A stretch of 64,000 nt of DNA, from assembly GCA_002256205.1 (NCBI GenBank), contig NKIW01000009.1:62001-126000 (forward strand). The letters run 5' to 3'. A program made the translations under genes and the position numbers. Below, one piece after another: positions 26,346 through 34,743 of the stretch (position 1 is the stretch's first letter; each line of letters starts with the position of its first letter). This DNA comes from Rhizobiales bacterium PAR1 (GTDB taxonomy: Bacteria; Pseudomonadota; Alphaproteobacteria; Rhizobiales; Beijerinckiaceae). The notes under the pieces were generated by a model. It had not been told where the DNA came from. It saw nothing but the letters and a program-made list of their open reading frames with translations, and ran no database searches.

Positions 26346-27110
26346 CTAAAGGTAGCCATTTGCGGTAAATCCGCCGTCGAACACTGCGATATGGCCGGTC
26401 ATGCCGCCGGCTTCATCGGAAGCCATGAAGGCCGCGAGATCGGCGATTTCGGCCGGGTCAATCATGCGGCGGAGCGGCGTTTTCGCTTCAAGTTTGCTCG
26501 CATCGAGCCGTCCGCGCGCGATGAGATCGGCGACCAGCGGCGTTTTCACATAGCCCGGCGCCATGCCGTTGACGCGCACGCCATGTGGCCCCCACTCGAT
26601 CGCTAGCGCCTTCGCTATCGCCGCCACTGCGGATTTTGAGGCGACATAGGCGATGCGTTCAGGCGCAGCGACGACGCCATACATCGAGGCCATCATCAGG
26701 ATGACACCCTTGCCGCGAGGCACCATCCGCCGCCCGGCCTCCTGCGCGGTGAGGAAGACACCGTCGAGGTTGATGCCCATCACCTTGCGCCACTGCGCGA
26801 AATCCAGCTCCAGCGTCGGATTGTTCTGGGAGATGCCGGCGTTCGCGACCACGATATCGAGTGGCCCGATTTCAGCTTCCGCGCGCGAAAATGCAGCGGC
26901 AACTGCTTCCGGCTGCGTGACATCGCAAGGGATCAGCGTGATGCCGGGCTTCCCCGCAAGCGCTTTGGCCGCCTCCGATCCAAAATCCAGCACCACGACT
27001 TTTGCGCCACGCTCGACGAAGCGTTCGCTGATCGCAAGGCCGATGCCCGAGGCACCACCGGTGACGAGCGCAACGCGGCCTTCGAGATTGCGGTTGCGAT
27101 CCGTGCTCAT
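26346..27110 (-). CDS. Short-chain dehydrogenase/reductase (SDR)
   Basis: A 254-aa classical SDR. It has the cofactor motif TGGASGIG near the N-terminus, NAGIS (VANAGISQNN), the catalytic Ser in MMASMYG and the YVASK pair (Tyr and Lys), and ends with the usual DGGFTANGYL. Asp in VVLDFGS at the end of the second beta strand suggests NAD+ preference and thus oxidation of a hydroxyl group. It is the gene upstream of the E1 fusion and overlaps the AroE-like gene by 4 bases. The natural substrate is unknown. Confidence 0.93.
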   Translation of the reverse strand: MSTDRNRNLEGRVALVTGGASGIGLAISERFVERGAKVVVLDFGSEAAKALAGKPGITLIPCDVTQPEAVAAAFSRAEAEIGPLDIVVANAGISQNNPTLELDFAQWRKVMGINLDGVFLTAQEAGRRMVPRGKGVILMMASMYGVVAAPERIAYVASKSAVAAIAKALAIEWGPHGVRVNGMAPGYVKTPLVADLIARGRLDASKLEAKTPLRRMIDPAEIADLAAFMASDEAGGMTGHIAVFDGGFTANGYL

Positions 27111-27901
27111 GTTCGGAGCCCCATGTAGGCGGTCATCAGCGCAAGTTGCGCATCAAGCATCGGGCGCCCGAGGTGAATGCGGCAGCCTTTGGACTTGGCG
27201 GCGACAAGCAGCGGCGTCATCTCCGGAGACATGATGATCTCGGCGACGATCTGGCTTGGTTCAAGCGCACTGACATCGAGTGGCAACGGGTCTCCCTCGC
27301 GCAGGCCGAGCGAGGTCGCGTTCACGATGAGGTCATACCCTGCAACGGAGGTCGGCGCGGTTGAAACCGGCAGGCCGGGATGAACTTTCGCCAGGCGCGC
27401 CGCGAGGTCGTCCGATTTCTCGCGCGTACGGTTGGCGATGGTGAGATGCGTTACGCCCGCTTCGGCCAGCGCAAAGGCGATAGCATTGGCCGCACCGCCC
27501 GCACCTGCGAGATAGGCGCGCAGGCCTCTAGGGTTGATACCATGCGCCTTCATACCCTCGACGAAGCCGAGGCCGTCAAGCATCGTACCGGAGAGCGTGC
27601 CATCAGCGTTACGCCGGACGCAATTGACCGCGCCGATGGCTGTTGCATGCGGTTCCACGGTATCGCAGAGCGCGGCAATCGCGGTTTTGTGCGGCACAGT
27701 GATCACAAAGCCGCCGAGATTTTTCATCGCCCGTAGGCCCGTCACCACGGTTTCGAGCGCTTCCGGCGCGACATGGATCGGCACCAGCACGCCATCAAGA
27801 CGATGCGCGCGGAGGTATCCGTTGATCGCCTGCGGGGTTTTGACGTGATGAATGGGGTCTGCGAGGATCGCGAGCAGCCGGGTATGACCAGTAATCTCCA
27901 T
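27107..27901 (-). CDS. Shikimate dehydrogenase-like protein (AroE family) with altered substrate pocket
   Basis: A 264-aa member of the AroE family. The nucleotide part has AGAGGAANAIAFAL and the NRTREKSDDL loop, in which the Arg suggests NADPH use. The catalytic pair is kept: Lys in VPHKTAI and Asp in TMLDGLGF. However, the SxS motif that binds the shikimate carboxylate (canonically HSLSP) reads HVKTP here, and the following HN reads IN. The biosynthetic function is therefore unlikely; a catabolic quinate-like or other hydroxy-acid substrate is more plausible. It lies between the SDR and the ABC transporter genes of the island. Confidence 0.85.
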   Translation of the reverse strand: MEITGHTRLLAILADPIHHVKTPQAINGYLRAHRLDGVLVPIHVAPEALETVVTGLRAMKNLGGFVITVPHKTAIAALCDTVEPHATAIGAVNCVRRNADGTLSGTMLDGLGFVEGMKAHGINPRGLRAYLAGAGGAANAIAFALAEAGVTHLTIANRTREKSDDLAARLAKVHPGLPVSTAPTSVAGYDLIVNATSLGLREGDPLPLDVSALEPSQIVAEIIMSPEMTPLLVAAKSKGCRIHLGRPMLDAQLALMTAYMGLRT

Positions 27902-27904
27902 CCC

Positions 27905-28609
27905 TCAAATCCCCAGATACACGGTCTTGATATGCGGATCGGCGAGCAAGCCCGCGCCGGTATTTGACATGGCGACACGGCCGTTCTCGAGCACATAGGC
28001 GCGTTTGGCGATCTTGAGCGCATGAAACGCCTTCTGCTCCACCAGCAGAACCGTGGTCCCCATGGCGCAGATGCGATCCACAATGCCGAACATCTGCTGG
28101 ACGATCAGCGGCGCAAGGCCGAGCGAGGGTTCATCCAGCATCAGGAGTTTGGGGCAGGCCATCAGCCCGCGCGCAATCGCCACCATTTGCTGCTCGCCGC
28201 CTGAGAGTGAACCCGCGAGCTGGCCAAGGCGCTCGCGTACGCGCGGGAAAATATCGAGCACTTCCTCGAAGCGGCGTTCCGAGCCCTCCCGAGCGGCAGG
28301 GTGGTAGCACCCCATCAACACGTTGTCGCGCACGGTCATAACCGGGAAAAGCTGGCGCGCTTCGGGCACCATGATCAGCCCCCGCCCAACGATATCCGCC
28401 GGGTCCATGCCCGCGATATTCTCGCCGTTGAAGGTGATCGAACCGGCATTCGGCTTCACGAGGCCGGATATCGCGCGCAGGAGCGTGGTTTTCCCGGCGC
28501 CATTCGCACCGATGATGGTGACGACATCACCCTCTTCCACCTCGATGGACACGCCATCGAGAATGGCCGTCCGGCCATAGCCGGCGGAGAGATCAGAGAC
28601 CTTGAGCAT
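27905..28609 (-). CDS. Branched-chain-type ABC transporter ATP-binding protein (LivF-like)
   Basis: A 234-aa ATPase of the HAAT transporter family. The start at 28609 gives the standard MLKVSDLSAGYGRTAILDGV; it lies 16 bases inside the 3' end of the preceding gene. Walker A is GANGAGKTT, the signature is LSGGEQQMVAI and Walker B is LLMLDEPSLGLAP. The C-terminus ends YLGI as in other LivF proteins. Together with the LivM-LivG fusion and LivH-like permease it forms one transporter. HAAT systems carry amino acids, urea, amides or aromatic acids. Confidence 0.92.
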   Translation of the reverse strand: MLKVSDLSAGYGRTAILDGVSIEVEEGDVVTIIGANGAGKTTLLRAISGLVKPNAGSITFNGENIAGMDPADIVGRGLIMVPEARQLFPVMTVRDNVLMGCYHPAAREGSERRFEEVLDIFPRVRERLGQLAGSLSGGEQQMVAIARGLMACPKLLMLDEPSLGLAPLIVQQMFGIVDRICAMGTTVLLVEQKAFHALKIAKRAYVLENGRVAMSNTGAGLLADPHIKTVYLGI

Positions 28610-30401
28610 CGGCGAAATCCTCTCCGAGATAGGCTTCGATGACGCGGCGATCGCGCACGACCTTTTGCGGGTCACCCTCGGCGATCACCTTGCCACTGTC
28701 GATCACGACGATCCGGTCCGACAGGCTCATGATCGCCTGCATGTTGTGCTCGATGGCGATGACCGAAACGCCGGTATCGCGGATGGCGCGGATGATCCCG
28801 ACCATCTTCTGCGTATCGGACTGGCTCTGGCCGGCCATCACCTCGTCGAGCAGCAGGATTTCCGGCTCGGTAGCGAGGGTGCGGGCAACCTCAAGGCGCT
28901 TGAGGTCGCCGATGGGGAGGTTGCGCGCCTCCACGTCTTTCAGATTTTCAAGCCCGACGAGCTTCGCCACCCGCAGCGCAGCAGCACGCGCATCCTCCAC
29001 CCCGCGATGATGCAGGAAGGCGCCGATCATGATGTTCTCGACCACCGTCAGCTTGCCGAAGGGCTGTACGATCTGGAACGTGCGGCCCACACCTAGCCGC
29101 GCAAAAGCGTCTGCGCTGGTGGGAGAAGACATCACACCGTCGCGCCCGCGCACCGTCACCGTGCCGGCACTCGGCGTGAGAAAGCCGGACATCTGGTTGA
29201 AGAGCGTCGTCTTGCCGGCGCCGTTCGGGCCGATGATACCGAGGATTTCGCCGCGCTTGAGGTCCACCGAGACGTTATCGGTCGCGGTGAGACCACCGAA
29301 CTTCATCGTGAGGTTCTTCGTCTCCAGCACCGTTTCACCCGGTGTGCCGGTGATTTGCTTGAGTGCCGGGGCCATGCGGTCTGCGCGCGGGCGGGCACCG
29401 GGAAGCCGATCCACCAGCCGGTTGAAGCGCTCGCCCAACGTTCCGACGAGGCCGCCCGGCAGCGTGATCGTGATCAGCACCAGCACCACACCATAGACAA
29501 AGCCATGCAGCCCGTTTGCCGAAGCGCCGAGCCAACCGCGCGCCGCTTCTGCAATCGGCACCACGAAGAGCGCTCCGAGAAGCGGGCCAAATACCGTGCC
29601 TAGGCCGCCGATCAGCGCATACATCGCGATTTCGACCGCAGTTGTCAGCGAGAACATCGTCGCGGGTTCGAGGAAGGTCATGTACATCGCGTGGAACGAG
29701 CCGACGAAGCTCGTCAGCCCCGCCGAAATCGCCACCGCCGCGAGCTTGGCGCGCGTATTATTGACGCCCGCCGCAGAGGCCGCATCCTCGCGCTCACGCA
29801 CCGCCGTCAGGTAATAACCGAGCCGTGAATGGCGGATCGCGGCGGAGACCGCAATCGTTAGCAGGAGTAGGCCGAAGGCGATGATCAGGTAATTGAACTT
29901 GTCCTGAAAGATCATCCAGGCCCAGCCGAGCTTCAACGGCACGATGAGCCCCGCCGAACCGCCAGTCACGCCATGAAAATGGATGAACAGCAGGCGGATG
30001 ACTTCGAGAAACGCAATCGTGGCCAGTGAGAAGAACGGCCCACGCAGGCGGAAGCACGGGTAGCCGATCACCATAGCGACAATGATGGAAACCACTGCCC
30101 CGCCCCACATGCCGATCCACGGCGAGAGGCCGAAATGCTGGATCAGCATAGCGGTAGTATAGGCGCCGAGGCCGTAGAACATCGTATGCCCCAGCGAGAG
30201 CTGACCGGCATAGCCGCCGACGATATTCCATGCGGTCGACAATGCCGCGAAGACGCAGATCGTCACGAAGATATGGACAACGAAAGGCGAGCCATTCAGC
30301 GCCGGCACGATCACCAGCAGCGAAAGCGCCACCAGTGCCACATAAACGCGCGGCTCGGTGATGCGGGCGAGAAGCGAGAGCATCTGGGACATCAGCGTCA
30401 C
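28593..30401 (-). CDS. Fused LivM-type permease and LivG-type ATPase of a branched-chain-type ABC transporter
   Basis: A 602-aa fusion. The N-terminal permease half (about residues 1-325) has some nine hydrophobic spans and the LivM signature AGQLSLGHTMFYGLGAYTTA. A ~25-residue Arg/Pro linker leads to the ATPase half (about 350-602) with Walker A GPNGAGKTT, the variant signature LPIGDLKRLEVARTLA and Walker B LLLDEVMAG. Separate genes are the rule for this family, although LivM-LivG fusions are known. It overlaps the LivH-like gene by 4 bases. Confidence 0.92.
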   Translation of the reverse strand: MTLMSQMLSLLARITEPRVYVALVALSLLVIVPALNGSPFVVHIFVTICVFAALSTAWNIVGGYAGQLSLGHTMFYGLGAYTTAMLIQHFGLSPWIGMWGGAVVSIIVAMVIGYPCFRLRGPFFSLATIAFLEVIRLLFIHFHGVTGGSAGLIVPLKLGWAWMIFQDKFNYLIIAFGLLLLTIAVSAAIRHSRLGYYLTAVREREDAASAAGVNNTRAKLAAVAISAGLTSFVGSFHAMYMTFLEPATMFSLTTAVEIAMYALIGGLGTVFGPLLGALFVVPIAEAARGWLGASANGLHGFVYGVVLVLITITLPGGLVGTLGERFNRLVDRLPGARPRADRMAPALKQITGTPGETVLETKNLTMKFGGLTATDNVSVDLKRGEILGIIGPNGAGKTTLFNQMSGFLTPSAGTVTVRGRDGVMSSPTSADAFARLGVGRTFQIVQPFGKLTVVENIMIGAFLHHRGVEDARAAALRVAKLVGLENLKDVEARNLPIGDLKRLEVARTLATEPEILLLDEVMAGQSQSDTQKMVGIIRAIRDTGVSVIAIEHNMQAIMSLSDRIVVIDSGKVIAEGDPQKVVRDRRVIEAYLGEDFADAQGL

Positions 30402-31270
30402 TCCGTCCCGCGACCGAAGCCGAAGAGGCCGGTCGGCTTGAAGATGAGGATGGCGAGGAAGATCGCGAAGTAGACAACCTCCTTGAGGTCTGGCGCGATA
30501 TAATACCCCGAGAGGCTATCGACGATGCCGATGATCATCGCGCCGAAAAACGCCCCCACCATCGAGCGCATACCACCCAGAACAACGACCACGAAGGCAG
30601 TCAGGACGAAATAGGTGCCGATAGTCGGCGAAACAGGGTAAATCGGCATGATGAGCGCGCTCGCAAGCCCGACGCAGGCGGCCCCGAGGCCAAAAGAGAT
30701 GATGTAGATCCGCTCCACGCGGACACCCATCAGCATCGCGGCATTGCGGTTCTGCGCTGTGGCGCGAATGGCGCGTCCCAAAGGCGTTGTCTGCATGAAG
30801 GTGTGCAGCCCCGCCACGAGCGCAATCGCGCAGGCGAAAATCACGAGATGGCCAACCAGCACCGTAAACGGCCCCATGGCGATCGACTGGCGCACCGCCG
30901 GGGATTCGACCGAGTAAAGGTCCGCGCCAAACACAATCAGTGCAAGATTGATCAGCGCGGTCGAAAGGCCGACGGTGGCGAAAATCTGGATGTGCTCATC
31001 GGCATTCAGCAGCTTCTGGATGATGAAGCGCTGCACCAGCGCCCCCACCACGAACAGCAGCACGATCACCGGCACCGCCGAGACATATGGGTGCAGGCCA
31101 AAATGCTTCGAGAGCAGGTAAACGGCATACATGCCGATCATCAGGAATTCGCCATGGGCAAAATTCACCACACGGACGATGCCGAAAATCAGCGTCAGCC
31201 CGACGGCGATGATGGCGTACATGCTGCCGAGCATGATGCCATTGAGGATCAATTGGACAAAAACGTCCAT
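30398..31270 (-). CDS. Branched-chain-type ABC transporter permease (LivH-like)
   Basis: A 290-aa inner-membrane permease. The ATG at 31270 gives the standard LivH start MDVFVQLILNGIMLGSMYAI; an upstream in-frame start would add 11 residues. It has VGLTLIFGIVRVVNFAHGEF and RAIRATAQNRNAAMLMG, both characteristic, and about eight spans. The gene follows the binding protein gene after a 160-base spacer with a hairpin. Confidence 0.93.
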   Translation of the reverse strand: MDVFVQLILNGIMLGSMYAIIAVGLTLIFGIVRVVNFAHGEFLMIGMYAVYLLSKHFGLHPYVSAVPVIVLLFVVGALVQRFIIQKLLNADEHIQIFATVGLSTALINLALIVFGADLYSVESPAVRQSIAMGPFTVLVGHLVIFACAIALVAGLHTFMQTTPLGRAIRATAQNRNAAMLMGVRVERIYIISFGLGAACVGLASALIMPIYPVSPTIGTYFVLTAFVVVVLGGMRSMVGAFFGAMIIGIVDSLSGYYIAPDLKEVVYFAIFLAILIFKPTGLFGFGRGTE

Positions 31271-31400
31271 CGGCGCTGTCTCCACGCTTTCAGGTATTGC
31301 CACGCAATCAAGGCTTTGGGGATGCCAGCTTCAGAAGATCGGTATCGGAAAAGCACCCGCCGGAGCGCACAAGGGGGGAGGAAGCGCCCCGGCAGATGTT

Positions 31401-31417
31401 GGCCGCAAGAAGCGGCC
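31401..31417 (-). promoter_or_regulatory. Intercistronic stem-loop after the binding-protein gene
   Basis: Perfect stem GGCCGC / GCGGCC with loop AAGAA, 16 bases after the binding-protein stop, without a T-run. It is likely to stabilise the binding-protein message or reduce read-through into the permease genes. Confidence 0.5.
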
Positions 31418-31432
31418 TAACCGAAAGTGGCG

Positions 31433-32641
31433 TTAATTAGTGCCGACGCCAGTCTTCATCTTGGTGACGGCGGCCTCCGCCGGGAACACCGTTACGAGTT
31501 CACCGCCCTGCCACTGCATGATGAAGGGCGCGACGCGGGTGTTCTGACCCTGCTCATTGAACTTTGCGCCCCAGCCGGTCGGCGTGGTTCCGGCAGGGAT
31601 ATCAACTTTCATGACCGCTTCACGGATCGCCGGGCCGGAATAGTCCTTGGCGGCAGCCATCGCGTCGAAGAACACCTTCGCGCCCATGTAATTCGCGAGG
31701 CTATGGCCCGAACGCGGCTCAGTGCCATACTTCGCCTTATACTTGGCGACAAAGGCATCAATGCCCGGTGCCGCCTTGGCATTGGTCTTGTACTGCGTGA
31801 AATCGAGGTTGAGCGCGCCTTCCATATTGGCCGCGCCAATCGCGGTCATGGTGTCGCGCAACGAATAGCCGCCGCCCGCGCCCATGATCGCCTTGAGCTT
31901 GAGCCCCTGCTCCTTCATCTGGCGGAAGAACAGCACGGTATCGTTCTGGTAGGAGGTCTGGAGCACGACATCGACGCCTGCCGACTTCAGACGCAGGATC
32001 ACCGGCGTCAGATCGACTGATTTCGCCGAATAGGGCAGCGTTTCAACAATGGTGATGCCCTTTTCCTTCGCGCGAGCGACCTGATAGCCCGTCACGGTCT
32101 GGCCGTAGAGTGAATCCTCATGGACGATGGCGACTTTCAGCGCCTTCACATCCGCGCCGAGCGCCGGAGCAATCGCTTCACCGATGGCATCGATCATGCG
32201 GTTCGCGAAATCCTTCGCGGTCGGATTCGAGCGATAGACGTTCTTGAAGCCGCGCTCAGTGATCGGATCCGAAATCGCGCCGAGCTCGAAATACGGCACG
32301 CCTGCGAGTTCCGCGACCTGCGTCGCCGCAATCGAAAGCGAGGAGGAATAGGTGCCGAAAACCACCGGGACTTTTTCCACCGAGGTCAGACGACGCGCTT
32401 CGCCGACCGCCTGATTGGGATCGACCGCATCGCCCTTGACGATCTGCATCTGCTGGCCCTTGAGGCCACCGGCTGCGTTGCGCTCTTCAATCGCGAGTTC
32501 CAGCCCGCGGAAACTCTCGTCGCCGAGAAGGGCAAGACCGCCGGAGAAGGGATAAAGCGCACCGATCTTGACCTGCGCGATGGCAGAGCCGGCAGAAGCC
32601 ATGAGACCGGCAGCCAGAGCTACCCGTATAAACCGTTTCAT
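31433..32641 (-). CDS. Branched-chain-type ABC transporter substrate-binding protein
   Basis: A 402-aa periplasmic binding protein with a Sec signal peptide (MKRFIRVALAAGLMASAGSA, cleavage after AIA). It has the type-I fold hallmarks KIGALYPFSGGLALLGDESF and AVGEARRLTSVEKVPVVFG. GGAGG lies 5 bases upstream of the ATG. It is the first gene of the long minus-strand catabolic operon, so it defines what the island imports; binding specificity cannot be read by eye. The promoter is shared with the divergent quinone oxidoreductase operon. Confidence 0.92.
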   Translation of the reverse strand: MKRFIRVALAAGLMASAGSAIAQVKIGALYPFSGGLALLGDESFRGLELAIEERNAAGGLKGQQMQIVKGDAVDPNQAVGEARRLTSVEKVPVVFGTYSSSLSIAATQVAELAGVPYFELGAISDPITERGFKNVYRSNPTAKDFANRMIDAIGEAIAPALGADVKALKVAIVHEDSLYGQTVTGYQVARAKEKGITIVETLPYSAKSVDLTPVILRLKSAGVDVVLQTSYQNDTVLFFRQMKEQGLKLKAIMGAGGGYSLRDTMTAIGAANMEGALNLDFTQYKTNAKAAPGIDAFVAKYKAKYGTEPRSGHSLANYMGAKVFFDAMAAAKDYSGPAIREAVMKVDIPAGTTPTGWGAKFNEQGQNTRVAPFIMQWQGGELVTVFPAEAAVTKMKTGVGTN

Positions 32642-32920
32642 CGTTTCCTCCTTGGTGGACCTGACTTTCGCAGATCAACAGCGTTTCCCGGATCGCCTCA
32701 CGCTTCTTTTCGAGCGCCATAACGAGCCTTGCCCAATGCGGGCCTTTGAGATGCCAAGGAATTACAGGTCACCAAGTTGCCTGACAAGTGGAAATTTGCT
32801 AGCCAAGCGGACAAGAGCAAGCCGATAAGAGAATTGGACGCCCGATCCAACAGGGCGGAATCCATTCCACTCGAGGAAACCTGTCCCCGATCGGGGACCA
32901 CTGAGGAGCATAAGCGCACC
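32642..32920. promoter_or_regulatory. Divergent control region of the catabolic island
   Basis: About 280 bases between the binding-protein gene and the oxidoreductase gene; both operons must start here. It holds the 16-base palindrome at 32883 and two inverted copies of a near-identical 12-13 base word: CTTGGTGGACCTG at 32651-32663 and CAGGTCACCAAG at 32765-32776, which lie 100 bases apart. The FadR-type regulator encoded at the end of the plus operon is the natural candidate to bind here. Confidence 0.5.
32883..32898. promoter_or_regulatory. Perfect 16-base palindrome, candidate operator
   Basis: GTCCCCGATCGGGGAC reads the same on both strands. It ends 22 bases before the ATG of the oxidoreductase gene, where a bound repressor would block transcription or translation start. 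It could alternatively form a small hairpin in the leader. Confidence 0.5.
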
Positions 32921-33922
32921 ATGACGCTTCCAACCAGCATGCGACAGATCCGTTTCAACGGCGCCGGCGGCCCCGAGGTCATCGAGGTTGAAACCGCTCC
33001 CCTGCCCGTTCCAGGTGCCGGGCAAGTGCTGGTCGAGGTCGCGGCGGCTGGCATCAACCGTCCCGATTGCTTGCAGCGCGGCGGGAATTATCCGCCCCCG
33101 CCCGGCGCGACCAACGTGCCCGGCCTTGAGATTTCCGGCACGATTGTCAGCGTCGGCCCTGGCGTTGATTCCAAGCACATCGGCGACAAGATTTGCGCGC
33201 TGGTGATCAGCGGCGCCTATGCTGAATATGCCGTGGCGGATCTGCCATTGTGCCTGCCGATCCCGAATTCGCTGAGCCTCCTCGAAGCCGGCGGGATTCC
33301 AGAGAATTACTACACCGTCTACGACAACGTGTTTACGCGTGGGCGCCTGACCAAGGGCGAGACGATCCTGATCCATGGGGGTTCCTCAGGCATTGGCTCG
33401 ACCGCGATCCAGCTCGCAAAACAGGCCGGCGCACGGGTGATCACCACCGTCGGGACCGATGAGAAGTGCGATTTCTGCCGCTCGATCGGCGCGGATCACG
33501 CGATCAACTACCGCACGCACGATTTTGCCGCCGAGGTGAAGACGCTCACCGACGGCAAGGGTGTCGAGATTATCCTCGATATGGTTGGCGGACCCTACAT
33601 CCAGAAGAATATCAACAGCCTCGCACTGGAAGGCCGCCTCGTGCAGATCGCCTTCCTGCAACCGAGCAAGAACGAAATTGACCTGATGCCCCTGATGCTC
33701 AAGCGGCTGACGATCACCGGTTCGACGCTGCGTGCGCGTTCCGTGCCGCTCAAGGCGGCGATTGCCGAGAAGCTGCTTGCTGAGATCTGGCCGATGCTGG
33801 AGGCCGGCACGGTCAAGCCGGTGATCCATAAGGTGTTCCCGCTCGAACAGGCCCGCGAAGCCCATGCACTAATGGAATCGAGCGCACATGTCGGCAAGAT
33901 CATGCTGGATATGAAGACATGA
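32921..33922 (+). CDS. Quinone oxidoreductase-like MDR protein (zeta-crystallin/PIG3 family)
   Basis: A 333-aa NADPH-dependent oxidoreductase of the zinc-free medium-chain family. The ATG at 32921 follows a GAGGAG 13 bases upstream and gives MTLPTSMRQIRFNGAGGPEV; longer starts add a tail with no similarity. It has NRPDCLQRGGNYPPP, the cofactor motif HGGSSGIGSTAIQLAK and YRTHDFAAEV. The zinc-ligand cysteines of classical alcohol dehydrogenases are absent. It is the first gene of the plus-strand operon, and its stop overlaps the next SDR start (ATGA). Confidence 0.92.
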   Translation: MTLPTSMRQIRFNGAGGPEVIEVETAPLPVPGAGQVLVEVAAAGINRPDCLQRGGNYPPPPGATNVPGLEISGTIVSVGPGVDSKHIGDKICALVISGAYAEYAVADLPLCLPIPNSLSLLEAGGIPENYYTVYDNVFTRGRLTKGETILIHGGSSGIGSTAIQLAKQAGARVITTVGTDEKCDFCRSIGADHAINYRTHDFAAEVKTLTDGKGVEIILDMVGGPYIQKNINSLALEGRLVQIAFLQPSKNEIDLMPLMLKRLTITGSTLRARSVPLKAAIAEKLLAEIWPMLEAGTVKPVIHKVFPLEQAREAHALMESSAHVGKIMLDMKT

Positions 33923-34695
33923 GCGCGGCTTCGCATCAGGGGGAAGTCGTTCTCGTCACCGGCGCGGGGCGCGGCATTGGGCAGGCGATTGCCGATGCCC
34001 ATGCGGCCGCCGGTGCGCATGTAATCTATGTCGATTACGACGCGGCGCTTGCGGAAAATGCCGCCGCCGCAGCCCGTGACAAGGATTGGTACGCCATCGG
34101 CCTTGGCGCGGATGTCTCGAATGAAGCGGCAGTGAATGCCGCCGTTACGGCCGCCGTGGAAGCCTTCGGTCCAATCACGGCGCTGATCAACAATGCCGGG
34201 ATTTCGCCGAAATCCGGCGCTGACGGGCGCAAATCGCCGCTATGGGAGATGCCAGCTTCCGAATGGCAGCGCGTTGTCGACGTGAACCTCACCGGCGCAT
34301 TTCTCTGCTCCAAGGCCGTCGCTGCGGGCATGATCGCGGCGAAAAAAGGCTCGATTGTTTCGATTTCCTCGGTCGCCGGGCAGACCTACTGCGATTTCGT
34401 CGGCGTGCATTATGCCGCGACCAAGGCCGCGCTGATCGGTGTCACCAAGCATCTGGCTGGCGAACTCGGCCCCTATGGCATCACCGTCAATGCGATTGCG
34501 CCGGGCCGGATCACCACGCCGATGATGATGGGCACCGCCTCCACGACCAACGAGTTGATCCGGCAGGCGACGCCGATGGCGCGCTTCGGCACGCCCGATG
34601 AAGTCGCACAAACCGCGCTCTACCTCACCTCGCAGGCCTCGCGCTTCGTTACGGCGCAGGTCATTGATGTGGCCGGCGGATGGCTGATGACATGA
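33919..34695 (+). CDS. Short-chain dehydrogenase/reductase
   Basis: A 258-aa classical SDR. It has TGAGRGIG for the cofactor, INNAGISPKSG, Ser in SISSVAG, and Tyr/Lys in HYAATKAAL. Asp in YVDYDAA suggests NAD(H). The 3-ketoacyl reductase-like C-terminus ends DVAGGWLMT. It is translationally coupled to the quinone oxidoreductase and followed after 48 bases by another SDR of the same operon. Confidence 0.92.
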   Translation: MSAASHQGEVVLVTGAGRGIGQAIADAHAAAGAHVIYVDYDAALAENAAAAARDKDWYAIGLGADVSNEAAVNAAVTAAVEAFGPITALINNAGISPKSGADGRKSPLWEMPASEWQRVVDVNLTGAFLCSKAVAAGMIAAKKGSIVSISSVAGQTYCDFVGVHYAATKAALIGVTKHLAGELGPYGITVNAIAPGRITTPMMMGTASTTNELIRQATPMARFGTPDEVAQTALYLTSQASRFVTAQVIDVAGGWLMT

Positions 34696-34743
34696 GAAAG
34701 GGCGAAAATTCGATGACGGGGGCGAAGGCGGAGATTCGGTGAC

